NCBI GenBank assembly: GCA_032158295.1
Contig: CM063263.1
Location: 7,064,501-7,128,500 of the forward strand
Source of the DNA: Pycnopodia helianthoides
Taxonomy: Eukaryota; Echinodermata; Asteroidea; Forcipulatida; Asteriidae
Direction: 5' to 3'
Length of the DNA: 64,000 nucleotides
Both the position numbers and the translations under genes were made by a program. Below, piece by piece: positions 36,762-49,400 of this stretch (position 1 is its first letter; every line of letters begins with the position of its first letter). Under the pieces are notes generated by a model that saw nothing but the letters and a program-made list of their open reading frames with translations, searched no databases and was not told the DNA's origin.

Positions 36762-37051
36762 GAGATTTTTCCTGTACGTGGTGTCAACCCAACATTACCA
36801 GATAAAGACACACGTCATTTACAGACAACCCGTGGTGGTTACGTTTTAGTAAAAAGCAGCAAACGGGTTTCATCTGACGTTCACAACGTGCTTAATTTGA
36901 TCGCTGCAATCGAAAAAACATAAACAGAGGCGATTTATTTTCGTCGACTCTCCACCTTGAAAGTACTTCAGATGAAAATATTTCTCCGGAGGACTGGTAC
37001 TGGCATGAACTTTATGATCAGTGGGCTGACGCTAATCGCTTTTGTATATAG
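36762..37051 (+). pseudogene. Protein-coding remnant with one frameshift
   Basis: Two abutting frames read as one protein tail of about 95 residues if one base is lost or gained in the A run at 36913-36918: first RGVNPTLPDKDTRHLQTTRG with GGYVLVKSSKRV and HNVLNLIAAIE, then NRGDLFSSTLHLES and EDWYWHELYDQWADANRF, ending at TAG (37049-37051). Composition is protein-like, not repeat-like. I do not recognise the family; the C-terminus of a retroelement protein is one possibility. An in-frame TGA lies just upstream. Confidence 0.4.
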
Positions 37052-39603
37052 ATATATTTTTTATCAATCCCGAAATATTTATACAGTTTTTCATTAAAAA
37101 AATAAATTATCATTGGAACTGGTATTCCATAAATGATCTATAGTCATCGGAGTAAGCCTACATACAACCCACTCTCGTTAACGAAGCCAGCCAATTCGAG
37201 TCGTGGCATAACACTCTTAAAATGTGCTTTGAAACGAACAAAGTAAACAATAATCTTTGTCATTTTACGACTAGTGTCAATGGATCAGCTGACGGACAAA
37301 GCAAGCAAATTAACTTGTCGTGACATGACCTTCACTTATTATTCCACCCAGCAAAGTGCACTTTTTCTGCTCAAGCTTTTTGTTCGCTAGGGTGGGGGGT
37401 ATTATCGAATAATAATTGTTATTCTAAAGAGTCACGATAATGCAACAGCAGCAACTGGCAAGAGGGTGATGTAGTTTTTGCAGGGCTTTTCAGTTGACAC
37501 CCTCAAAAGGATTGCAGCCATACAAGGTACAGAAACACCGATTCAAATAAGTTACCAGTGTGTGTTTTTCTATTTTTCCCCCTGGGCTGATAAGTGACAA
37601 GGCTGCAACTTACTAACCCGTTCAGGTAACTCTCTCTACCACCTTCTTCTTTCATCCAGGGTCGAGTGTTTTGCTGACTTTTCAGAATATACGAGGCAGC
37701 GGTAAACAGCTATTGTGCAAGGTGAACAATGTAGCCAAAAGAGACCCCTGTGCACTGGGGCTTGTTCATTTACGCCCAATTGCACCTGTGTCATATCGAT
37801 ACCGTACAACAATTGGGAGAGGGGAGACGAGGGGGAAAAATAATAATAACACCCGAGCGATTTTGAAGGCTTGTTTGCGCGATGCGATTATTTTTGTTAC
37901 GTTCTCTGATGAATGTAACACCTGTGTTTACTTTGTTATGATTGTTAAACTCAACCCAACTTCTTCTGTTTGATTAATGCAACAATCGATCCAATAAAAA
38001 AAGCTAACACTTAATACACTACTTTGCACGGTTACACATAACTGCGAGCGATATCATGTTTTCGGTGATAACTTAATACGAGGAGGGAAAGTTACAACAA
38101 TATAAAGGTATAGGGTCATAAATTTGTAATGTCCCCGAAAAGAAATTGCGGTTATTATCCGAAAGCCTATAATAAAAATGGTAGTAAGAATCCCGCGACA
38201 CTATCTCTACATTATCTCTATGAGAATTCAATATCAGTATGTCGATAAATTGGAATCTCAAAAAATCGCCTGCAGGCGACTTTTTGAAATTGTCGTGATG
38301 TCCGTTTGAGTGCTGCCCTCAAATACGGCCAGAGATATGGTTGGTACCCGCTGTCACCTCGATATTAACGTGGATAGATTCGACGTTAAGATGAAAGAAC
38401 CGTGACCGTCTTTTGCTGTTCAAACTGAATCTTCACATGTGACGATTTTTGTATTTTTCTTAACAATTCTGCCTATAAATCAGCAAAACGCTGACAAAAA
38501 ACACACGATAACCCTCCCATTAAGTAGTAAAACAAACCCTTATTTAGAATGATGTAAAAATTTACGTCAGTCTTTCGTCGATGTAGTTTATTACATAAAA
38601 ATATGCTCTGCCCCTTATCGGGATGCGTTACTCAAATAAATAAATAAAGGACATAAATTACTCCACATGGTTACCGGTATCAGCTGAAATGTCATCATTT
38701 GTCACATAATTTAACTGCCATCAGTTTATCAGACAAGTTGTAAATATTTCAAAAAGATACGAAGCCACGGAGCGGCTTGACGTAGTTTTGCCAACGTATT
38801 GGATGGAGAAACCCTGGCCCCAGCAAAGTGTGCCCGGCCCCGGGCTATAGTGACCAAACAAGAGGGGTCACGGTGCTTCGAGTTCACGTAGCCCCCAAAT
38901 CCCGTTGTGCGCATTATAATTGTGTAACAAATCGAACACACTTTCATATTTCGTTCAACGGTTGTTCAAAACAAGGTTTTCGCTCGATTGCTTGACGAAA
39001 CGAAGAGAAAATAATTGGTGAACACTTTTGCCTGACCCTTCCACTTTTTAACACCCCTGTTTTTGTTTGACTGTGGGGCCGGGCCTCCTTATTTTTTTGA
39101 CACTCTTAGTTTCGAAGAAGTTTAGTCATTCGTGGCTAACAGGGCTGGGGCTGGCAAGGCTCTCGGGCTGCACGGTGCTCGGCCCGGCTAACCTACCGTT
39201 TAGGGTTGACCTCACTGTAGGTGTTGGTCGTTCATTGAAACTAACACAATAATAAACTTAAATACATGTATTGTTACTGGCAAATTCTCCAGCATTGTAA
39301 CGTGAAAGAAAACAAAAACACCGAAAAACTAAAAATTATTTCAAAGTGACAAGCGATGTGGATAATTTTGCAGACGTTGGGGTATTGGCTTCCAAGTCAA
39401 ATTGTTGTTGACGTATCCCTTACCAGGTAGGATTTTCTCGGTGGGGCTTTTGAGTCGAGATTCAAACTCAACAACCGAGTCTCAATCAAGGGGTGTGACA
39501 GGATTGTTACACCCTGAGCCCAGCCGCCATATGCTTTGAGCCAACTTCATCATCTTAATCAGTGAATTTAACTGAACACTCAATGCTCTTACTCAACTGA
39601 CTT
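37052..39603. other. Intergenic, no gene recognised
   Basis: Includes a near-perfect hairpin at 38259-38286 (TCGCCTGCAGGCGA flanked by A5/T5) and otherwise unique DNA. Confidence 0.4.
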
Positions 39604-39774
39604 TCAATCTTTAGTCTGAAGGTCTCCTCCATCTGATCCGCTGTTACCTCCACTTGTCTCCAGCCTCGCTTTCAAGACAGCCTCGTAATCGTCCAGGGTG
39701 AGAAGCTTATCCATCTGTTGATCACAGCCGCCGAGCTTGGGGAGAACGATGGCGATGTAGCCCTCAGTGCCGGG
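39604..39774 (-). CDS. Probable terminal coding exon of an unidentified gene
   Basis: On the minus strand, TTTAATTTCATCACCAG is a fair acceptor, followed in phase 0 by 56 codons and TGA (39604-39606). The protein tail reads PGTEGYIAIVLPKLGGC, then DQQMDKLLTLDDYEAVLKAR, then a polar end with GGNSGSDGG. The segment is clearly richer in GC and in balanced codons than its surroundings, and the helix-like KLLTLDDYEAVLKARLE looks like genuine protein. Too short to identify. Upstream exons would be at higher coordinates; 57529-57675 on the same strand is a candidate partner, though the satellite array would then sit in an intron. Function unknown. Confidence 0.55.
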   Translation of the reverse strand, partial: PGTEGYIAIVLPKLGGCDQQMDKLLTLDDYEAVLKARLETSGGNSGSDGGDLQTKD

Positions 39775-41725
39775 CTGGTGATGAAATTAAACAATGCATT
39801 TCAGTTTTAGGCCGGAAATCCATGTGACCATCATGCAATGTTGTGCGTAATACGTATAAAACATGAAGAAAAAAACACGCAAGCAACGCACACACACACA
39901 AAAAATCTGCATTGCTTGGCGTAAGGATTTCGCATTACACATTACGGACACAGGGATTTAGAAGATTTCGGTGGTAAACATCAGGGCTCAATTTCATAGA
40001 GGTGCTTATAAGCAGAAACTATTGCTTAACAATTTTCTGCTCAGCAGAAATGAGCAGGACACCAGTCACAAATTGTTCATGTGACATGGCAGTTTGGCCG
40101 GTAACCTTATTTTGGTAAGCATAATGTTGTTGTGCATAGCTTGCTACTTAGAAGTTTAATCTACACTTAACCTATTGCAGTACCATTACGGGATAAACGT
40201 CTACTGGGTTTCTGCAAAGGGCGGTTACGGTATGACACCATATTGGGAAACACTTCCAACGTATAATAACGATCAGCGCCTAATTTAGTTAATCAGTTAT
40301 AAGCACACACATTTCCTATAATGTTACCAGCCAAAATGCACTGCAATAGCATGCACACGACTGGTTCCCTGCTATTGTTTGTTCGGCAACCGTAATTGTT
40401 ATGCGATACTTTCTGCCATGGTTTTATCATTTGTTTTTCTCTTCTGAAGACCACCGGGAAAACATTGATTGAAACGTAGAGTTGTTGTATATGCTAGCTG
40501 TATTTCAGTGAGCCTTTACAGTGTGTTAAGGGAGTTCAGAACCATAGGCGTTGCCGAGCCATCTTGTCACAACTTGTGTTCATTGCTCAGAAATTGGTTT
40601 TCGTTATTCACCTCAATGACAAACCCTGACATGTCAGGCTCCCTGTATGTACCCACTGAGCATTTAGCAGTATTTACAATTAACTAACTTGGTACCAGAC
40701 CTTTTCTTTTTGCATTTCCAGCCTACTATACAAGAGGAAGATAGTGTGTTAAAGTATGGGAACATTGGGGGGGACACGACACCCCATATCTGTTTCATTC
40801 ACACGTTACCTCATGCTAAAGTTTTCCCAAAGGTTCCCGGATGTTAGAATAATGTGAGAGACTTCGCTGTCCCTTTGGGACACATTTTCTTTAAATATTG
40901 AGAAAACAAATCAAAACACTGCACCATGATAACGCAGAAAGGTATATTTACTTAAATCAACACAGCATTTCGTCATACCACTCATCAACCATTCATGATA
41001 TTAACACATTCAAATTAATCAAATTATTTTGCTTTTTAACGAGACTGAAGCAATATTTATCCTGTTTGTGGGGAAACGCAGGGACCTACCCGTCAACGAC
41101 CTATTTTTTGTTTTCAGGATGTTCCCATTTTACTTTGTTTACAAACCTGACGGGCATGTCTTGTTTGAAATTGATTTTTTTCATATTGCGGAAGTCGGAC
41201 GGTAATTTTCTTCATGTGTTTTGATTAATGTGTCATGGCCGGAAACATCCGAGAAGGACGGGCGGGGGTGTCAGCCGGCGTTTCAGATAAAAACGAGAAC
41301 GGTCGAGTTGAAGGGTGCAGTTAGAGCACGGGTGACATTGGCCTTGATGTTATAAGCATGCTGGGGGTAGGGGCAAAGCTATCAACAGTTTGGAAGATTT
41401 TTACACCCCAAACTTACTTAGTATAAAACACTCGTTAAACATGTAGAAATAGTAACAATGAACCTTATACATTGACGTCATCCCGCACCATCTTAAAGGT
41501 AAAACGATGATGCAACAATGGAAAACGCACATATATGTACGCGTGGTGCGCAGTATGGGCCAATGAGCAACCTTCTTTCTAGCCCGAACATCTGACGTCA
41601 CACTTCGAGGCTCGTGATGAACGCCAGAGACCGGCTTTGAGCGTTTGACCTCGCATCCCATTGCAGTCTCGCGGATAAGGACAGGGGACCTAGCAGTGAC
41701 CATCATTTCGATTAATAGACCGGTG
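39775..41725. other. Intergenic or intronic, no further exon recognised
   Basis: 39985-40135 is a dispersed repeat fragment (CTCAATTTCATAGAGGTGCT, CTTAACAATTTTCTGCTCAGC) of a type also seen in pieces at 18140 and 19180. GCGGATAAGGACAGGGGACC at about 41680 is a direct copy of part of the next hairpin. Confidence 0.4.
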
Positions 41726-41755
41726 CCTGTCCTTATCCTTGCGGATAAGGACAGG
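41726..41755. repeat. Perfect 13-bp stem hairpin
   Basis: CCTGTCCTTATCC-TTGC-GGATAAGGACAGG. The right arm and its flank are repeated directly about 70 bp upstream. Confidence 0.8.
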
Positions 41756-41837
41756 GGACCAGTCTACCTTCTTTTGATATCTAGCCGAGGGCGCCGTACT
41801 CAAATTAATGACGTCATATATGCATAAGGTCTATACA

Positions 41838-42238
41838 CAGTTCTTATTTAGTGCTTTATCACACCCGAGGGTGTCTCAAAGTGCTCATTATTTTGTCTAT
41901 AATACAAGGTATGAGGAGATTTGTTAGAAATATAAGACCCAATCAATTACCTATAGCACCATGTAAGGCTTGCAAGGTGCTGTGGAACAATCTGCAGCCA
42001 ATCATATCAGAAAAACCCCGGGGTGAGCCCCTTCTCTTAACGACAAATGTAATGGGTTCTTTTACGTGAATAACACAACGCACGGGACAAACGGCTTTAC
42101 GTGTCATCCGAAGGACGAAGCAATAATGGTAAAGTGCCTTGCTTATTAGACACAAGTGTCACGACTGGGACTCGAACCCACACTCCACTTCTCATCAGAA
42201 ACGTCCAGTGTGCTTTTGACCTCTCGGCCATGACACAC
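41838..42238 (-). mobile_element. tRNA-derived SINE, copy 2
   Basis: Reverse orientation: the tRNA-like head is at 42150-42238 (GGGACTCGAACCCACACTCC, CTCATCAGAAAC, CTCTCGGCCATGAC), the body has TAACACAACGCACGGGAC and ACGTGTCATCCGAAGG, and the tail GCTTTATCACACCCGAGGGT is at the left. Same family as 25821 and 62785. Confidence 0.8.
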
Positions 42239-43099
42239 ACCCAGTAATTAAAGGGCATTTCTGTTTAATAAGAGAAATACTGGAACATTTCAAGGGGCAC
42301 AATAGACCATCACCGAGAGCCCGGGGGGGGGGGGGTTCAGCCTAGCTGAGAAGTTAACCAATTATTTTGTATGTATATGGCAGTGGTCTATATGTACATG
42401 TACATGCCCATGTACGGAAATGGACATCTGCCGAGCACATTCTGGTGGGTGTGCTCAGGGAGAGACCTCCAAAATGAGCTCAATCATGCTTGTGAGTTAA
42501 CCTGATGGAACATTTGAAATTGTTCGGCATAGTCCAAAGTATCACGATTGGCCAATACCACACAATTTGTAGGCGTGGTCGTTGAGGGGGGGGGGGGGGG
42601 GTGACTGCCAGACTTACATGGCATGGTAGGCAGATTGCACATTATGTCACATATCCCGCAATCCTCTCTGAGTGGCTAACGTTCACCATCTTTGATGATT
42701 TTAACATTTAGTTTTCCATTACAAGATTGTTGTATCTTACAAGATGGCGAATGTTGGCCATTCATAGAGGGATGTGGGAAATGTTCACCTATAACGTTCA
42801 TGTGAAGTAAAAGGCCTGTATTATTTTAGGGCATTTCACACAGGTATAGAACCTTCATGAACAGAAGATAATATTTTGACAACTAAATTACTTTCGAAAT
42901 GAACTTATTCTTCTAATGCCAATGGAAATTTATTGTTAGTTTCTCGTCGACCCATAATTCAAAATTAAAGAGAAATTTGTTGTTATTATTCATTATTCAT
43001 TATTCATTATTGCATTTTTCGCCCTTGGCTATTTGGTAACTTTCCCCTTTCCCTTTTCTTAAATCTTCAAAATGAAGCTACAAACGTTTCGATGACCGC
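42239..43099. other. Intergenic, no gene recognised
   Basis: Two long G runs (42323, 42587) and AT-rich unique DNA. 42650-42780 contains inverted segments (ATATCCCGCAATCCTCTCTG versus CATAGAGGGATGTGGG), perhaps a decayed short element. Confidence 0.35.
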
Positions 43100-43434
43100 A
43101 TGGTTGTCCCTTGTGTTACGTTAGACGCAAGTTGCTGGAAAATAAGGACTTAAAGAAACAATACAATATTGTCAGATGACTTTGGGACTCAGTTTCATAT
43201 TTTTACATGCGTTGTAGGCTATTATTGGTGTTTTTTGTTTGTTTTTGTTTAGTTTATTAATTATGATATGATATAATGAATAGTATCCATGCGGGCCAAA
43301 GTTCAAAGCGGACGCTGACGAGAAACTAGAAATAAACTTTCGTTGGCCTAAATTGAAACTAAATACGTTAGGCCAGCGGTCCACAACATTTTCGGCCCAC
43401 AGCCCAATGGAAGCTGCAGAGACTCAAACGCGAC
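43100..43434 (+). repeat. Left flank of the satellite: diverged direct repeat and hAT-like end
   Basis: 43105-43330 matches 55959-56125 in the same orientation and order: TGTCCCTTG, AAGTTGCTGGAAAATAAG, GTCAGATGACTTTGGGA, CCATGCGGGCC and GACGAGAA. At 43376 follows CAGCGGTCCACAACATTTTC then GGCCCACAGCCCAATGG, which resembles the left terminus of hAT transposons (CAGNGGTTCTCAACCTTTT). The satellite starts about 60 bp inside that end. Confidence 0.5.
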
Positions 43435-46400
43435 CTATACCTGGCTGATTGAACCCCTACTGCAGCGGTAATGTTATTAACACGGGCTAATCTATACCCG
43501 GCTGATTGAACCCCTACTGCAGCGGTAATGTTATTAACACGGGCTAATCTATACCTGGCTGATTGAACCCCTACTGCAGCGGTAATGTTATTAACACGGG
43601 CTAATCTATACCTGGCTGATTGAACCCCTACTGCAGCGGTAATGTTATTAACACGGGCTAATCTATACCCGGCTGATTGAACCCCTACTGCAGCGGTAAT
43701 GTTATTAACACGGGCTAATCTATACCCGGCTGATTGAACCCCTACTGCAGCGGTAATGTTATTAACACGGGCTAATCTATACCCGGCTGATTGAACCCCT
43801 ACTGCAGCGGTAATGTTATTAACACGGGCTAATCTATACCCGGCTGATTGAACCCCTACTGCAGCGGTAATGTTATTAACACGGGCTAATCTATACCGGC
43901 TGATTGAACCCCTACTGCAGCGGTAATGTTATTAACACGGGCTAATCTATACCCGGCTGATTGAACCCCTACTGCAGCGGTAATGTTATTAACACGGGCT
44001 AATCTATACCCGGCTGATTGAACCCCTACTGCAGCGGTAATGTTATTAACACGGGCTAATCTATACCCGGCTGATTGAACCCCTACTGCAGCAGTAATGT
44101 TATTAACACGGGCTAATCTATACCCGGCTGATTGAACCCCTACTGCAGCAGTAATGTTATTAACACGGGCTAATCTATACCGGCTGATTGAACCCCTACT
44201 GCAGCGGTAATGTTATTAACACGGGCTAATCTATACCCGGCTGATTGAACCCCTACTGCAGCGGTAATGTTATTAACACGGGCTAATCTATACCCGGCTG
44301 ATTGAACCCCTACTGCAGCGGTAATGTTATTAACACGGGCTAATCTATACCTGGCTGATTGAACCCCTACTGCAGCGGTAATGTTATTAACACGGGCTAA
44401 TCTATACCTGGCTGATTGAACCCCTACTGCAGCGGTAATGTTATTAACACGGGCTAATCTATACCTGGCTGATTGAACCCCTACTGCAGCAGTAATGTTA
44501 TTAACACGGGCTAATCTATACCCGGCTGATTGAACCCCTACTGCAGCGGTAATGTTATTAACACGGGCTAATCTATACCCGGCTGATTGAACCCCTACTG
44601 CAGCAGTAATGTTATTAACACGGGCTAATCTATACCCGGCTGATTGAACCCCTACTGCAGCGGTAATGTTATTAACACGGGCTAATCTATACCCGGCTGA
44701 TTGAACCCCTACTGCAGCAGTAATGTTATTAACACGGGCTAATCTATACCGGCTGATTGAACCCCTACTGCAGCGGTAATGTTATTAACACGGGCTAATC
44801 TATACCGGCTGATTGAACCCCTACTGCAGCAGTAATGTTATTAACACGGGCTAATCTATACCCGGCTGATTGAACCCCTACTGCAGCGGTAATGTTATTA
44901 ACACGGGCTAATCTATACCTGGCTGATTGAACCCCTACTGCAGCAGTAATGTTATTAACACGGGCTAATCTATACCGGCTGATTGAACCCCTACTGCAGC
45001 GGTAATGTTATTAACACGGGCTAATCTATACCTGGCTGATTGAACCCCTACTGCAGCGGTAATGTTATTAACACGGGCTAATCTATACCTGGCTGATTGA
45101 ACCCCTACTGCAGCGGTAATGTTATTAACACGGGCTAATCTATACCCGGCTGATTGAACCCCTACTGCAGCGGTAATGTTATTAACACGGGCTAATCTAT
45201 ACCTGGCTGATTGAACCCCTACTGCAGCAGTAATGTTATTAACACGGGCTAATCTATACCCGGCTGATTGAACCCCTACTGCAGCGGTAATGTTATTAAC
45301 ACGGGCTAATCTATACCCGGCTGATTGAACCCCTACTGCAGCGGTAATGTTATTAACACGGGCTAATCTATACCTGGCTGATTGAACCCCTACTGCAGCG
45401 GTAATGTTATTAACACGGGCTAATCTATACCCGGCTGATTGAACCCCTACTGCAGCGGTAATGTTATTAACACGGGCTAATCTATACCTGGCTGATTGAA
45501 CCCCTACTGCAGCAGTAATGTTATTAACACGGGCTAATCTATACCCGGCTGATTGAACCCCTACTGCAGCGGTAATGTTATTAACACGGGCTAATCTATA
45601 CCCGGCTGATTGAACCCCTACTGCAGCGGTAATGTTATTAACACGGGCTAATCTATACCTGGCTGATTGAACCCCTACTGCAGCAGTAATGTTATTAACA
45701 CGGGCTAATCTATACCCGGCTGATTGAACCCCTACTGCAGCAGTAATGTTATTAACACGGGCTAATCTATACCTGGCTGATTGAACCCCTACTGCAGCGG
45801 TAATGTTATTAACACGGGCTAATCTATACCTGGCTGATTGAACCCCTACTGCAGCGGTAATGTTATTAACACGGGCTAATCTATACCCGGCTGATTGAAC
45901 CCCTACTGCAGCAGTAATGTTATTAACACGGGCTAATCTATACCCGGCTGATTGAACCCCTACTGCAGCGGTAATGTTATTAACACGGGCTAATCTATAC
46001 CCGGCTGATTGAACCCCTACTGCAGCGGTAATGTTATTAACACGGGCTAATCTATACCTGGCTGATTGAACCCCTACTGCAGCGGTAATGTTATTAACAC
46101 GGGCTAATCTATACCCGGCTGATTGAACCCCTACTGCAGCGGTAATGTTATTAACACGGGCTAATCTATACCCGGCTGATTGAACCCCTACTGCAGCGGT
46201 AATGTTATTAACACGGGCTAATCTATACCGGCTGATTGAACCCCTACTGCAGCAGTAATGTTATTAACACGGGCTAATCTATACCCGGCTGATTGAACCC
46301 CTACTGCAGCAGTAATGTTATTAACACGGGCTAATCTATACCTGGCTGATTGAACCCCTACTGCAGCGGTAATGTTATTAACACGGCTAATCTATACCGG

Positions 46401-49400
46401 CTGATTGAACCCCTACTGCAGCGTAATGTTATTAACACGGGCTAATCTATACCGGCTGATTGAACCCTACTGCAGCGTAATGTTATTAACACGGGCTAAT
46501 CTATACCCGGCTGATTGAACCCCTACTGCAGCGGTAATGTTATTAACACGGGCTAATCTATACCGGCTGATTGAACCCTACTGCAGCGGTAATGTTATTA
46601 ACACGGGCTAATCTATACCTGGCTGATTGAACCCCTACTGCAGCGTAATGTTATTAACACGGGCTAATCTATACCGGCTGATTGAACCCCTACTGCAGCG
46701 TAATGTTATTAACACGGGCTAATCTATACCGCTGATTGAACCCCTACTGCAGCGGTAATGTTATTAACACGGCTAATCTATACCGGCTGATTGAACCCCT
46801 ACTGCAGCGGTAATGTTATTAACACGGGCTAATCTATACCGGCTGATTGAACCCCTACTGCAGCGTAATGTTATTAACACGGGCTAATCTATACCCGGCT
46901 GATTGAACCCCTACTGCAGCGGTAATGTTATTAACACGGGCTAATCTATACCCGGCTGATTGAACCCCTACTGCAGCGTAATGTTATTAACACGGGCTAA
47001 TCTATACCCGGCTGATTGAACCCCTACTGCAGCGTAATGTTATAACACGGCTAATCTATACCGCTGATGAACCCTACTGCAGCGGTAATGTTATTAACAC
47101 GGTAATCTATACCGGCTGATGAACCCTACTGCAGCGGTAATGTTATTAACACGGCTAATCTATACCCGCTGATTGAACCCTACTGCAGCGTATGTTATTA
47201 ACACGGGCTAATCTATCCTGCTGATTGAACCCCTACTGCAGCGTAATGTTATTAACACGGGCTAATCTATACCTGGCTGATTGAACCCCTACTGCAGCGT
47301 AATGTTATTAACACGGCTAATCTATACCGGCTGATTGAACCCCTACTGCAGCGGTAATGTTATTAACACGGCTAATCTATACCTGGCTGATTGAACCCCT
47401 ACTGCAGCGTAATGTTATTAACACGGGTAATCTATACCCGGCTGATTGAACCCCTACTGCAGCGGTAATGTTATTAACACGGCTAATCTATACCCGGCTG
47501 ATTGAACCCCTACTGCAGCGGTAATGTTATTAACACGGCTAATCTATACCCGGCTGATTGAACCCCTACTGCAGCGTAATGTTATTAACACGGGCTAATC
47601 TATACCCGGCTGATTGAACCCCTACTGCAGCGTAATGTTATTAACACGGGCTAATCTATACCGGCTGATTGAACCCTACTGCAGCGTAATGTTATTAACA
47701 CGGGCTAATCTATACCGGCTGATTGAACCCCTACTGCAGCGTAATGTTATTAACACGGGCTAATCTATACCGGCTGATTGAACCCCTACTGCAGCGTAAT
47801 GTTATTAACACGGCTAATCTATACCTGGCTGATTGAACCCCTACTGCAGCGTAATGTTATTAAACGGGCTAATCTATACCCGGCTGATTGAACCCCTACT
47901 GCAGCGGTAATGTTATTAACACGGCTAATCTATACCTGGCTGATTGAACCCCTACTGCAGCGGTAATGTTATTAACACGGCTAATCTATACCGGCTGATT
48001 GAACCCTACTGCAGCGTAATGTTATTAACACGGCTAATCTATACCGGCTGATTGAACCCTACTGCAGCGTAATGTTATTAACACGGGCTAATCTATACCG
48101 GCTGATTGAACCCCTACTGCAGCGGTAATGTTATTAACACGGGCTAATCTATACCCGGCTGATTGAACCCCTACTGCACGGTAATGTTATTAACACGGGC
48201 TAATCTATACCGGCTGATTGAACCCTACTGCAGCGGTAATGTTATTAACACGGGCTAATCTATACCGGCTGATTGAACCCTACTGCAGCGGTAATGTTAT
48301 TAACACGGGCTAATCTATACCGGCTGATTGAACCCCTACTGCAGCGTAATGTTATTAACACGGGCTAATCTATACCTGGCTGATTGAACCCTACTGCAGC
48401 GTAATGTTATTAACACGGCTAATCTATACCCGGCTGATGAACCCCTACTGCAGCGTAATGTTATTAACACGGGCTAATCTATACCGGCTGATTGAACCCC
48501 TACTGCAGCGTAATGTTATTAACACGGGCTAATCTATACCGGCTGATTGAACCCCTACTGCAGCGGTAATGTTATTAACACGGGCTAATCTATACCCGGC
48601 TGATTGAACCCCTACTGCAGCGTAATGTTATTAACACGGCTAATCTATACCGGCTGATTGAACCCCTACTGCAGCGGTAATGTTATACACGGGCTAATCT
48701 ATACCTGGCTGATTGAACCCTACTGCAGCGGTAATGTTATTAACACGGGCTAATCTATACCGGCTGATTGAACCCTACTGCAGCGGTAATGTTATTAACA
48801 CGGCTAATCTATACCCGGCTGATTGAACCCTACTGCAGCGTAATGTTATTAACACGGGCTAATCTATACCCGCTGATTGAACCCCTACTGCAGCGGTAAT
48901 GTTATTAAACGGGCTAATCTATACCTGGCTGATTGAACCCCTACTGCAGCGGTAATGTTATTAACACGGGCTAATCTATACCCGGCTGATTGAACCCCTA
49001 CTGCAGCGGTAATGTTATTAACACGGGCTAATCTATACCGGCTGATTGAACCCCTATGCAGCGTAATGTTATTAACACGGGCTAATCTATACCCGGCTGA
49101 TTGAACCCCTACTGCAGCGTAATGTTATTAACACGGGCTAATCTATACCCGGCTGATTGAACCCTACTGCAGCGTAATGTTATTAACACGGGCTAATCTA
49201 TACCCGGCTGATTGAACCCTACTGCAGCGGTAATGTTATTAACACGGGCTAATCTATACCGGCTGATTGAACCCTACTGCAGCGGTAATGTTATTAACAC
49301 GGCTATCTATACCCGGCTGATTGAACCCCTACTGCAGCGTAATGTTATTAACACGGGCTAATCTATACCGGCTGATTGAACCCTACTGCAGCGGTATGTT

